From: Porphyromonadaceae bacterium
GTDB lineage: Bacteria > Bacteroidota > Bacteroidia > Bacteroidales > Porphyromonadaceae
Assembly: GCA_030528555.1 (NCBI GenBank)
Contig: JAUMYQ010000001.1
Span: forward strand, 115,532 to 179,531
DNA length: 64,000 bases
Direction of reading: 5' to 3'
The translations under genes were made by a program, and so were the position numbers. Below the pieces are notes generated by a model, which was not told the DNA's origin, did no database searches, and saw only the letters and a list, made by a program, of their open reading frames with translations. How positions within the stretch are numbered: the stretch's first letter is position 1; every line of letters begins with the position of its first letter. Shown here in pieces: positions 44,392-53,451 of this stretch.

Positions 44392-45477
44392 ATGAACCAG
44401 GATATATTTAAGGTAGTCTACAAAGTTACCCATGCAGGAGGCTCGGGCAGTTGTTTCTATTTGCATGATCTAGGACTATTTGTTACCAACTATCATGTGG
44501 TAGATGGGTTTCGGGAGGTTGCTATCCATGATAGGGATAGGAGACCCTATATAGCCAAGGTCGTGCTGAGCAATCCGACTATGGATATCGCTCTCCTGTC
44601 TGTGAAGGAAGACTTTTCTTACTTACCCAAGATAGAGCTGGCCGATGAGGGAGAGCTAAGTATAGGGCATAAGGTACATGTAGCTGGATATCCTTATGGT
44701 ATGCCCTTTACGGTGACTGAGGGAACGGTATCTTCCCCTAAGCAGCTTATGAATGGCCGAAATTATATCCAAATAGATGCTGCAGTCAATCCAGGTAATT
44801 CAGGTGGACCAATATTCAATAGCCAGGGGCAGCTGGTGGGGGTTACGGTAATTAAAATTAGTGATGCCGATAACATGGGCTTCGGTGTGCGTATCGAGGA
44901 CCTTAAGCAGCTGATAAGTACCCTAGATGGGTTAGATAGGGAGAGCTATCACGTGCAGTGCGGTAGCTGTGATGGACATGTCAAGGGACGTACGGAGTAT
45001 TGTCCTATGTGTGGAGGTAAGATCTCTGCCGAATACTTCGATGTACGTGAACTATCACCTCTGAGCGTTTTTTGCGAAGAGGCTATCAGTGCTATGGGGA
45101 TTAACCCAGTGATAGCTCGTGATGGGTTTGAAGATTGGAACTTTCACAAAGGCAGTAGTGAGATACGTCTCTTTTGCTATGACAATAATTATCTCTTTTG
45201 TATCTCTATCATGAACCTCTTGCCCAAAACTAATGTAGAGCCTGTGCTTAACTACTTGCTCGAACAAGATTTCTATCCCTACAAGTTTGGTATTGATGGG
45301 CGTGAGATTATTATGCTTTATCGAACTCATTTGACGGATATTACAGAGGAGACAGCTCCACAGATCAAGCAGTATATACAAGACATGGCAGAGAAGGCCG
45401 ATCGTTTGGATAACTATTTGGTGGAGACCTTCGGATGTGAGTATACCGAGTACACCAATCTAGGGGATAAGCATTAG
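44392..45477 (+). CDS. Cytoplasmic trypsin-like serine protease with zinc ribbon and C-terminal chaperone-like domain
   Basis: Residues about 5-180 are an HtrA-type (S1C) trypsin fold with a full triad: H35 (TNYHVV), D65 (TMDIALL) and S137 (NPGNSGGP). There is no signal peptide and no PDZ domain, unlike DegP/HtrA. Residues 190-207 form a zinc ribbon (C190, C193, C204, C207). Residues about 215-330 (PLSVFCEEAISAMGIN... EIRLFCYDNNYLFCISIMNLLP... REIIMLYRTHL) again look like a YbjN/type III chaperone-like domain. It is 22 bases behind the unrecognised gene at 43179. The layout suggests a regulated intracellular protease whose C-terminal domain recognises a partner. Catalytic domain certain, system role inferred. 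Confidence 0.85.
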   Translation: MNQDIFKVVYKVTHAGGSGSCFYLHDLGLFVTNYHVVDGFREVAIHDRDRRPYIAKVVLSNPTMDIALLSVKEDFSYLPKIELADEGELSIGHKVHVAGYPYGMPFTVTEGTVSSPKQLMNGRNYIQIDAAVNPGNSGGPIFNSQGQLVGVTVIKISDADNMGFGVRIEDLKQLISTLDGLDRESYHVQCGSCDGHVKGRTEYCPMCGGKISAEYFDVRELSPLSVFCEEAISAMGINPVIARDGFEDWNFHKGSSEIRLFCYDNNYLFCISIMNLLPKTNVEPVLNYLLEQDFYPYKFGIDGREIIMLYRTHLTDITEETAPQIKQYIQDMAEKADRLDNYLVETFGCEYTEYTNLGDKH

Positions 45478-45534
45478 TTATCGCTGGATGAGGTGCATGT
45501 CTTGTTGGTAATAGCATAATGTGTATTCTTTAAT

Positions 45535-45542
45535 TACCTTTG
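45535..45542 (+). promoter_or_regulatory. Probable -7 element of purH promoter
   Basis: TACCTTTG fits TAnnTTTG and ends 42 bases before the ATG at 45585. No -33 match at the standard spacing. Confidence 0.4.
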
Positions 45543-45584
45543 TGTGCCTGAGATTTTTAATATACAAACGATCCAAAAACTAGG

Positions 45585-47102
45585 ATGGAAAAGATCATTC
45601 GTAAAGCGTTGATATCGGTCTATCATAAAGAGGGCCTGGCCGAGATACTTGCGGAACTTGACAAGGGGGGGGTGGAGTTTGTCTCTACTGGTGGTACACA
45701 GGCCTTCATAGAGTCGCTAGGTTATTCTTGTCAAGCGGTGGAGGCTCTGACTAACTATCCTTCGATGCTCGGAGGGCGAGTCAAGACACTTCACCCCGCT
45801 GTACTAGGAGGTATTTTGGCTCGCCGAGACAACGAGCAGGATATGCAGGAGCTCGACGCATACAATATTCCCTTAATAGACCTTATTATAGTAGATCTGT
45901 ATCCATTTGAAGCGACTGTTGCCTCGGGAGCTGATGTCGATGAGATTATAGAGAAGATAGATGTGGGTGGTATTAGCCTCATTCGTGGAGCAGCGAAGAA
46001 CTACGCTGATGTGGTTATCGTGGCTTCACAGGCTCAGTATGCTCCATTGTATGATATTCTTAGGCGGAACGGAGTAAAGACCACACTCGAGGAGCGCAGG
46101 ACATTTGCTAGGGATGCTTTTGCTGTTAGTTCAGGTTACGATGCAGCAATTTTCCGTTATTTCGATGGGGATGATCAGACTGCCTTTAGAGCTTCTATCA
46201 ACGGAGGTAGAGTGCTTCGCTATGGAGAGAACCCACATCAAAAGGGCGTATTCTTTGGAGATTTAGAGCGTTCTCTTGAGCAACTTCATGGTAAGGAACT
46301 TTCTTACAATAATCTGCAAGATATTGATGCAGCTATCCAGCTCATCCAGGACTTTGATGAACCAAGCTTTGCCATCCTTAAGCACAATAATGCCTGTGGC
46401 TTCGCCTCTCGTCCAACGATTAGAGAGGCTTGGGAGGCTGCCCTGGCCTGTGATCCAGTCTCTGCTTTTGGTGGTGTCCTCATCGCCAATAGGGAGATAG
46501 ATAGATCTACAGCAGAGCTGATCAATACTTTGTTTGTTGAGGTCCTCATCGCACCGGGCTTCACTGAAGAGGCTCTCGATATACTCAAGACAAAGAAGAA
46601 TCGTATCCTCCTTGTACAGAGAGCGCGGATAGATACATGCTGGAGCTACCGTTCTATGCTCGGTGGGGTGCTTCAGCAGGAGATAGACAGAGCAGTCGAA
46701 GGGATCGAGCAACTGCGCTGTGTTACGGATAAGTCCCCTACACTAAAGGAGCAGGAAGACATGGTTTTTGCCATGAAGCTCGTCAAGCATAGTAAGAGCA
46801 ATGCTATAGTGCTTGCCAAAGGTGGTCAGATGTTAGCCTCTGGTATTGGGCAAACCTCACGTGTTGATGCTCTTAAACAGGCTGTAAGAAAAGCCAAAGG
46901 CTTCGGTTTCTCTCTAGAGGGTGCGGTGCTTGCCAGTGATGCTTTCTTTCCCTTTGATGATTGTGTACAGATTGCAGCCGAGGCTGGTATCACGGCTATC
47001 GTGCAGCCAGGTGGGTCGGTACGTGATGAGGATAGCATCATTTGTGCCAATAAGCTGGGGTTGTCCATGGCGCTTACTGGTATCCGTCACTTCAAGCACT
47101 AG
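45585..47102 (+). CDS. purH: Bifunctional AICAR transformylase/IMP cyclohydrolase
   Basis: Last two steps of purine synthesis: formylation of AICAR and ring closure to IMP. The N-terminal MGS-like cyclohydrolase domain begins ALISVYHKEGLAEILAELDKGGVEFVSTGGTQAFIE and includes GGRVKTLHPAVLGGILARR. The transformylase domain (about 195-505) has RYGENPHQKG, LSYNNLQDIDAA, FAILKHNNACGFA and SDAFFPFDDCV, with QPGGSVRDEDSI near the end. 505 residues, normal. Cytoplasmic. Confidence 0.95.
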   Translation: MEKIIRKALISVYHKEGLAEILAELDKGGVEFVSTGGTQAFIESLGYSCQAVEALTNYPSMLGGRVKTLHPAVLGGILARRDNEQDMQELDAYNIPLIDLIIVDLYPFEATVASGADVDEIIEKIDVGGISLIRGAAKNYADVVIVASQAQYAPLYDILRRNGVKTTLEERRTFARDAFAVSSGYDAAIFRYFDGDDQTAFRASINGGRVLRYGENPHQKGVFFGDLERSLEQLHGKELSYNNLQDIDAAIQLIQDFDEPSFAILKHNNACGFASRPTIREAWEAALACDPVSAFGGVLIANREIDRSTAELINTLFVEVLIAPGFTEEALDILKTKKNRILLVQRARIDTCWSYRSMLGGVLQQEIDRAVEGIEQLRCVTDKSPTLKEQEDMVFAMKLVKHSKSNAIVLAKGGQMLASGIGQTSRVDALKQAVRKAKGFGFSLEGAVLASDAFFPFDDCVQIAAEAGITAIVQPGGSVRDEDSIICANKLGLSMALTGIRHFKH

Positions 47103-47184
47103 AAGACAGTCCTATAAGGGCATGTAATAAATACTAAGGCTCATTATTGCTGGTAGGGGCCTTCAAAAAGATATTGATATAGAT

Positions 47185-48204
47185 ATGGGACTATTCTCTC
47201 TAAGACAAGAGTTGGCGATGGACCTCGGTACCGCCAATACCATTATTATTAAGGATGGCAAGGTCGTCCTTGATGAGCCTTCGGTAGTCGCTTTCGATGT
47301 ACGCACTGGTGAGGTGATTGCCGTGGGGACGAAAGCGCGAGAGATGTACGAGAAAGGCAATGCTAATATTCGTACGGTGCGTCCGCTGCGAGATGGCGTG
47401 ATTGCAGACTTCAACGCGGCGGAGAAGATGATCAGGGGGATGATCAAGATGATTGGTTCACGTCGCAGTTGGTTTACACCCTCTTATAGGATGGTAGTAT
47501 GTATCCCCTCGGGAAGTACTGAGGTAGAGATCCGTGCCGTGCGAGACTCTAGTGAGCATGCCGATGGGAGAGAGGTATATATGATTTACGAACCTATGGC
47601 AGCAGCTATAGGTGTTGGCATAGATGTGTTGGCACCAGAGGGACATATGATTGTGGATATCGGCGGAGGAACAACGGAGATTGCCGTTATCTCGCTCGGA
47701 GGTATTGTCAAAGATGAGTCTTTGCGTACGGCAGGTGATGACTTCACGCACGATATAATGGATCATATGAAGGATGTTCATAAGGTGCGTATTGGAGAGC
47801 GTACGGCTGAGAAGATTAAGATTAATGTAGGTGCCGTCTTTAAGGAGCTCGATACTCCTCCAGAGGATTACCTGGTGGTAGGAGCAGATATGCTCACTAC
47901 GCGTCCACGTGAGATTTATGTAAATTATCAAGAGATCTGCGATTGTCTAGAAAAATCTGTAGTTAAGCTCGAGAATGCTATCCACAAGACGCTAGATGAG
48001 ACTCCGCCCGAGCTATACTCGGATATCTGTACAAATGGTGTTGTACTTGCTGGTGGGGGGGCACTCTTACGAGGATTGGATAAGCGTCTCACAAGGCGTT
48101 TTGGTATTGAGTTTAAAGTAGCCGAGGATCCACTGCATGCGGTGGCTATTGGTACGGGTATTGCTCTAAAAAATATCGATACATTTAATTTCCTTATTCG
48201 CTGA
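47185..48204 (+). CDS. mreB: Rod-shape determining actin homologue MreB
   Basis: Bacterial actin that organises lateral wall synthesis. Nucleotide-site motifs: MDLGTANTIII, IVDIGGGTTEIAVISLGG and VVLAGGGALLRGLDKRL. 339 residues. First gene of the complete mreBCD-mrdA-rodA cluster; mreC begins 99 bases later. Having the complete set is notable if the host is a coccobacillus. Confidence 0.95.
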   Translation: MGLFSLRQELAMDLGTANTIIIKDGKVVLDEPSVVAFDVRTGEVIAVGTKAREMYEKGNANIRTVRPLRDGVIADFNAAEKMIRGMIKMIGSRRSWFTPSYRMVVCIPSGSTEVEIRAVRDSSEHADGREVYMIYEPMAAAIGVGIDVLAPEGHMIVDIGGGTTEIAVISLGGIVKDESLRTAGDDFTHDIMDHMKDVHKVRIGERTAEKIKINVGAVFKELDTPPEDYLVVGADMLTTRPREIYVNYQEICDCLEKSVVKLENAIHKTLDETPPELYSDICTNGVVLAGGGALLRGLDKRLTRRFGIEFKVAEDPLHAVAIGTGIALKNIDTFNFLIR

Positions 48205-48303
48205 AATTAGGTTGTTTAGTCCTAAGAGGAAGGTACGTCATAAGGTTTTTGTGGCATAGCCTCTTTAGATGTTTAGTGATTTCCTTGTTCGGTTTCGATA
48301 GAT

Positions 48304-49167
48304 GTGCATAGGCTAATCATTTTTTTGAGGTCTCATAAGCATTGGCTCGTGTGGTTGCTGCTGCAGTTACTAGCCTTGTCTTTGCTCTTTGGCGATGGAG
48401 TCTATCGTACTAGTCTTAGGGTGGCAGGGACTAATGTTGTACTCGGGAGGCTACGGCAGGTGATGACCGAGGTTTATAGTTATCTTGACCTTAGAGAACG
48501 AAATAATCGTTTGTTAGCGGAGAATGCACGTCTTGAGGCTAACTACTTGACCCTGATGCGTAGCGTGCGCGATGCTCACGCTTTGGAAAATCTCCCCCAG
48601 GTTCTTGTGCCAGGGGGAGGTTACTTGTCTCAAGAGTTAATACGAACGGCAAGGGTCATTAATCTACGTCAGATACAGGGACAGGCTTATTATGTTCTTG
48701 ATAAGGGGGAAGAGCATGGTATCAAGACGGATATGCCCGTGCTAAGCGAGGCTGGAGTAGTAGGTACGGTTATGGCTACTTCTAAGAGCTATTCGTTAGT
48801 TATACCTATTATTAATGCTAAGCTTCGACTGAGCTGTAGGCTTAAAGGAAAAGGCGACTTTGGTACGCTTATCGCTCTTGCGAAGGAGACAGGTGTGGTG
48901 CTGGGAGGATTACCTAGTCATAGCCAAGTAGGCGTAGGAGATACGATAGAGACTAGTGGATTGTCTTATGTCTTCCCTGAAGGTTTGTATGTGGGGACCG
49001 TGGGTCAAGAGCAAAGAGAGGAGCTTGGTGGTTCTGATGCTTCCCTTACAACGTATCGGGTGCGCCTGGGGACAAATTTCGATAGGCTGAGTTATGTATA
49101 CGTATTGCTCATTCCTCCTATTGATGAGGCTCGAGATTTGGAGCGTAGATTAGATAGTATTCAATAA
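48304..49167 (+). CDS. mreC: Rod-shape determining protein MreC (GTG start)
   Basis: Membrane-anchored periplasmic scaffold of the elongasome. One membrane segment (about residues 12-30), a coiled coil (about 60-85, LDLRERNNRLLAENARLEANYL) and a C-terminal beta domain with ARVINLRQIQGQAYYVLDKGEEHGIKTDMPVLSEAGVVGTVM and VGVGDTIETSGLSYVFPEGLYVGTV. The frame opens with GTG at 48304; the ATG two bases before it is out of frame. 287 residues, complete. Confidence 0.92.
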   Translation: MHRLIIFLRSHKHWLVWLLLQLLALSLLFGDGVYRTSLRVAGTNVVLGRLRQVMTEVYSYLDLRERNNRLLAENARLEANYLTLMRSVRDAHALENLPQVLVPGGGYLSQELIRTARVINLRQIQGQAYYVLDKGEEHGIKTDMPVLSEAGVVGTVMATSKSYSLVIPIINAKLRLSCRLKGKGDFGTLIALAKETGVVLGGLPSHSQVGVGDTIETSGLSYVFPEGLYVGTVGQEQREELGGSDASLTTYRVRLGTNFDRLSYVYVLLIPPIDEARDLERRLDSIQ

Positions 49168-49177
49168 GACGATATCT

Positions 49178-49711
49178 ATGATTTCTGTTTGGGTTCGCTT
49201 TTTATTGGTGGCTATACTGTTGTTGTCACTGCAGGTTTGGGTGTTCAATTCTATATCGATCTTCCGGTTGGCTACGCCCTATGTCTATCCAGTCTTATTG
49301 CTATTCTTACCCATTGAAACTAGTCGTATCCAAAGTACTGTTTGGGCATTTGTCATCGGAATGATAGTCGATGCCCTTTCTCTGACCCCAGGATTGCACG
49401 CTTCAGCATTCACTTTGGTCGGGTTTCTGCGTTATTACTTTCTTCAGCCTATGTTGGAAGAAGGGCGCTATCAGCCCCAAATGCCCGTTGTTTATGGTCA
49501 GCTTGGCTGGCTAGCTATTGCCCTCTTGATCGAGGTACTTTTGGTGCATCATCTTGTTCTCTTTGTCTTGGATTCTGGACAGTATAGGGATAAATTGTTT
49601 TTGCTCCAACGCTTTGGATTGAGCTTAGCTTACTCGTTCTTCGTTTCTCTTCTGGTACTGTTCTCACATTCTATACGTTTGCAACCTCGCTCCTCGATTC
49701 ATGATAAATGA
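49178..49711 (+). CDS. mreD: Rod-shape determining protein MreD
   Basis: Small inner-membrane protein (177 residues, about five membrane segments) that partners MreC. The call rests on hydrophobic profile, the SIFRLATPYVYPVLLLFLPIE start region and position between mreC and mrdA. It overlaps mrdA by 11 bases, indicating translational coupling. Confidence 0.85.
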   Translation: MISVWVRFLLVAILLLSLQVWVFNSISIFRLATPYVYPVLLLFLPIETSRIQSTVWAFVIGMIVDALSLTPGLHASAFTLVGFLRYYFLQPMLEEGRYQPQMPVVYGQLGWLAIALLIEVLLVHHLVLFVLDSGQYRDKLFLLQRFGLSLAYSFFVSLLVLFSHSIRLQPRSSIHDK

Positions 49712-51560
49712 CAAGTACTATGCTCGTCGTTGGCTTATCATTTCCATTGTAGGGGCAGTCGTATCTCTCTTTATCGCTCGGCTGTTTTACTTACAAATTC
49801 TTAGTGAGGGCTACAAAGAGCGAGCCGAAAGTAATGCCTATTACTTGAAAGCTATACACCCCAGACGAGGCGTAATCTACGATCGAACGGGGCGACTTCT
49901 TGTCACCAATCGACCAGCCTATGACCTCATGGTTACGATGCATGAGGCTCGTCATCATCTTGATACCGCAGCATTGGCTAAAGTACTTAATATCTCAGTC
50001 GAGGAGCTTTCAACTCACTTGCAAAATGTCAAGGATCGTAGGCGTAATAGGAGTTACTCGCCTTACACACCTCAAATCTTGTTGACACAGATTGCTCCCC
50101 AAGAGATGGGGAGATTTCAAGAGCAGATCTACAAATTTCCAGGCTTTAGTATACAGAGCCGTACTATTAGAGAGTATAATTACAATCACGCTGCCCATGT
50201 CCTGGGGTATCTCTCAGAGGCTAGTCGTTACGATCTTGATCAGGATAGCTCGCTTATGCCAGGAGACTATGTAGGTAAGAGTGGTGTGGAGCGGTTTTAT
50301 GACTCTGCTCTCAGAGGAGTCAAGGGACGGGAGGTCTTGCTTAGAGATTCTCGAGGTCGTATCAAGGGGAAATATGAGGGTGGACGAGCAGATCTCAAAC
50401 CTATCAATGGACAAGACCTGACGCTCTCGATAGATGCTGAGCTACAGGCTATGGGAGAGAGTTTGATGCAGGGTAAGCGTGGAGCTATCGTGGCTATAGA
50501 GCCTGCTACTGGTGAGATACTAGCGCTTGTGACAGCACCGAGCTACGATCCCACATTGCTTTCTGGAAAGGATAAAGGTGTGCAACATAAAATTTTAGAA
50601 GATACACCTGGGAAGCCCCTATTCAATCGAGCCATTATGGGGACTTATCCTCCAGGATCTACTTTCAAGCCAGCTCAGGCTGGGATATTTCTTGAGGAGG
50701 GAGTGTTGAGCCCTAATACTCCTTTGAGTTGTTATGGCGGTTATCCTCGTCTGAGAGGACGACCACGCTGTCATCCTCATGCTCCCTCCCCAGCTTTGGT
50801 CTATTCGTTGGCTACCTCTTGCAATAGTTATTATTGTTGGGGGATGCATTTCCTTCTGGACAATAGGGAACGCTACTCTAGCGTCCAGGAGGCTTTTGAA
50901 GTGTGGAAAAATAGGATTGTAGCCTTGGGTTATGGCTATCGCACCGGTATAGACTTACCAGGAGAGAAACGAGGTTACATCCCCAATAGTCAGGTTTATG
51001 ATAACTATTATAAGTCTGGATGGAACTCTAGTACTATAATATCTATATCCATTGGTCAGGGCGAAATCCTTTCTACACCGTTACAAATTGCCAATCTTGC
51101 CGCTCTTATAGCTAATAGAGGTAAGTGGTATCGTCCCCATTTGGCTCATAAATTCTCTTCTCAATCTATAGATACGATCTATACTGAGCCTGTGGACTCT
51201 GGTATTTTGCCTGAGAATTGGGAGCACGTTGTCCAAGGTATGGCCATGGCAGTGGCTTCGGGTACTTGCCGAGCAGCTAATTTTGCTCCAGGAGAGATAG
51301 AGGTTTGTGGTAAAACTGGCACATCCGAGAACCCACATGGAAAGGATCACTCTGTTTTTATAGGTTTTGCTCCTCGAGTTAATCCCAGTATTGCTATTGG
51401 AGTTTATGTAGAGAATGGAGGTTTTGGTGCTCGTTTTGGCGTGCCTATTGGTCGAGTATTGATAGAGTACTATCTCCGAGAGGGCAGGCTCTCAGCAGAA
51501 GGAGAGAGTGTAGCTAGACAGATGAGGCAAACAAGTATATCTTACCACAATGGTCTCTAA
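49701..51560 (+). CDS. mrdA: Penicillin-binding protein 2, elongation transpeptidase
   Basis: Class B PBP that cross-links lateral peptidoglycan together with RodA. N-terminal membrane anchor (about 10-30), dimerisation domain with HPRRGVIYDRTGRLLVTNRPAYDLMV, then the transpeptidase domain: PPGSTFKPAQAG (SxxK), SLATSCNSYY (SxN) and CGKTGTSENP (KTG). 619 residues. It overlaps mreD by 11 bases and rodA by 11 bases, so the three are tightly coupled. Confidence 0.94.
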   Translation: MINDKYYARRWLIISIVGAVVSLFIARLFYLQILSEGYKERAESNAYYLKAIHPRRGVIYDRTGRLLVTNRPAYDLMVTMHEARHHLDTAALAKVLNISVEELSTHLQNVKDRRRNRSYSPYTPQILLTQIAPQEMGRFQEQIYKFPGFSIQSRTIREYNYNHAAHVLGYLSEASRYDLDQDSSLMPGDYVGKSGVERFYDSALRGVKGREVLLRDSRGRIKGKYEGGRADLKPINGQDLTLSIDAELQAMGESLMQGKRGAIVAIEPATGEILALVTAPSYDPTLLSGKDKGVQHKILEDTPGKPLFNRAIMGTYPPGSTFKPAQAGIFLEEGVLSPNTPLSCYGGYPRLRGRPRCHPHAPSPALVYSLATSCNSYYCWGMHFLLDNRERYSSVQEAFEVWKNRIVALGYGYRTGIDLPGEKRGYIPNSQVYDNYYKSGWNSSTIISISIGQGEILSTPLQIANLAALIANRGKWYRPHLAHKFSSQSIDTIYTEPVDSGILPENWEHVVQGMAMAVASGTCRAANFAPGEIEVCGKTGTSENPHGKDHSVFIGFAPRVNPSIAIGVYVENGGFGARFGVPIGRVLIEYYLREGRLSAEGESVARQMRQTSISYHNGL

Positions 51561-53016
51561 GCACCAAAAAGGTCTCTGGCAGGCATTAGATTGGCTGACT
51601 ATCTTGTTGTACTTTCTTTTGATCTTCTCCGGTTGGTTGACTATCTGTGGGGCTACTTATAGCTTCGATGCAACGGAGTTAGTTAGCGTTGGTAGTCGCC
51701 CGATGATGCAGCTTGTTTGGATAGGTTTAGGGCTGATCATTGCATTTGCTGTACTTATGATTAGCCCTCGAATGTGGTATGATGGTGCTCCGATCTATTA
51801 TCTAGCGATGCTAGGCTTGCTCTTTGTTACAATATTCCTTGCGCCCAATATCAAGGGGTCACATTCGTGGCTTGTTATAGGGCCGTTGCGCTTGCAACCA
51901 GCCGAGTTTGCAAAGGTAACTGTAGCACTCATGCTCTCTTGGCAATGTAGCCGTTATGGTTTCGAGATAAAGAGCCTAAAGAGCTATATGCAGGTCATAG
52001 GTATTATATTAATACCTGTGGCGCTTATCCTTGCACAGAGTGAGACAGGATCGGCTTTGGTGTTCTTTTCTCTATTTCTTGCGCTCTATCGCGAGGGCTT
52101 CACTGGGATATTTATGGGGCTAAGTATCTCAGCTGTGGTTTATTTTGTTGGGGCGCTGATGTTAGATGGTCTAATTTTTGGGGAACAGACTTCGGCGGAT
52201 GTTTGGCTGTTGAGTAATATCATCATTTTTTTTACTCTTATTTTTCTGGGCATCTATGGTGGGTCTCAACAGAGGCTGCCACTCTATCAGATCATCCTTG
52301 CCTGGATCGGAGCGCAACTTCTTCTTGGGTTTGTAGGTCACTTCATCTATCCTTTTGATTTGTCTAGGGGAGTACTTGCCATTCTGGTGATGCTAGTAAT
52401 ATACTTGATCTACCTATGGCTAAGAGGTTATATGTCTCGTTACCTTCTAATTGCACTTTTTGCTCTTGGTTCTTTGGGCTTCTTCTTTTCTACTAGCTAC
52501 GTTTTTGACAATATCCTTGAACCACATCAACAGGTACGCATCAAGGTGTCTCTCGGTATAGAGAATGACCTTCGGGATAAGGGGTATAATGTAGATCAAT
52601 CCAAGATAGCCATTGGATCAGGTGGCTTGTGGGGTAAAGGATTTCTCGAAGGAACGCAGACTAAGCTGAGCTATGTGCCAGAGCAAGACACTGATTTCAT
52701 CTTCTGTACGGTAGGGGAGGAGCAGGGCTTTGTAGGATCAACTATCCTTTTGTTGATATACGGTGTTTTTATTTTGCGTATTGTTTCTCTTGCTGAGCGA
52801 CAGACAACTACCTTCGGTCGTGTGTATGGCTACTGTGTGGCATCGATATTCCTCTTTCATCTCTTCATTAATGTTGGTATGGCGCTTGGGCTAATCCCAG
52901 TCATAGGTATCCCATTGCCATTTTTTAGTTATGGAGGTTCCTCTCTCTGGGGGTTCACATTCTTGCTTTTTATTCTTTTGGGTATAGATGCACGGAAGTA
53001 CAATAAGTACCTTTAG
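51550..53016 (+). CDS. rodA: SEDS-family peptidoglycan polymerase RodA
   Basis: Integral membrane glycosyltransferase that polymerises lipid II during elongation. About ten membrane segments. SEDS features: GSHSWLVIGPLRLQPAEFAKV near the first third, IAIGSGGLWGKGFLEGTQTKLSYVPEQDTDFIFCTVGEEQGFVG, and GIPLPFFSYGGSSLWGF near the C-terminus. 488 residues, somewhat longer than E. coli RodA because of an extra central region, as seen in other Bacteroidetes. Last gene of the mre cluster. Confidence 0.93.
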   Translation: MVSKHQKGLWQALDWLTILLYFLLIFSGWLTICGATYSFDATELVSVGSRPMMQLVWIGLGLIIAFAVLMISPRMWYDGAPIYYLAMLGLLFVTIFLAPNIKGSHSWLVIGPLRLQPAEFAKVTVALMLSWQCSRYGFEIKSLKSYMQVIGIILIPVALILAQSETGSALVFFSLFLALYREGFTGIFMGLSISAVVYFVGALMLDGLIFGEQTSADVWLLSNIIIFFTLIFLGIYGGSQQRLPLYQIILAWIGAQLLLGFVGHFIYPFDLSRGVLAILVMLVIYLIYLWLRGYMSRYLLIALFALGSLGFFFSTSYVFDNILEPHQQVRIKVSLGIENDLRDKGYNVDQSKIAIGSGGLWGKGFLEGTQTKLSYVPEQDTDFIFCTVGEEQGFVGSTILLLIYGVFILRIVSLAERQTTTFGRVYGYCVASIFLFHLFINVGMALGLIPVIGIPLPFFSYGGSSLWGFTFLLFILLGIDARKYNKYL

Positions 53017-53451
53017 ATTTTGGATGATCTATTTTGTCGCAGTACGAGGGTCTAGGGGTACCGTATCGTAAGAACAAACACCATGACCTTAGTGATGCTG
53101 GGTTTTTCTTACGGTTTGTTTGCTCATCAGGATTTGGACATGATGGGGAGATTAAGGCTTTTGTTAGGTTAGTTATGAAGTGCTCTTTCTCTTGATACGA
53201 AAGGTTGAGTTCAATAGGAGGGTAGCCGAAAGAGGGCCCTTGAGTATTTTGTCAGTTAGATGTTATTTGGCCTTTAGACTGGTAATTAAGATGCTGATTG
53301 GAAGGGTCGATGTAATCGGATTAAATACACTAATAAACGAGGGCGTACTTATTTTTTAGTAATTTCGTGCATTAGATACAGCCCTGTATTAACAGGGTTG
53401 TACGGTCATCTGTAGGCCAAAATCTAACTGTTTTAATAACTTTAATCCATA
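53017..53451. other. Intergenic region between rodA and the T9SS giant gene
   Basis: About 435 bases without a gene. A hairpin at 53378-53402 (ACAGCCCTGT/ACAGGGTTGT, ATTA loop) lies 49 bases before the start and may belong to the leader. A weak -7-like TAATTTCG is at 53360-53367. No convincing terminator for rodA was seen. I looked for a cobalamin-riboswitch B12 box and did not find one. Confidence 0.4.
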
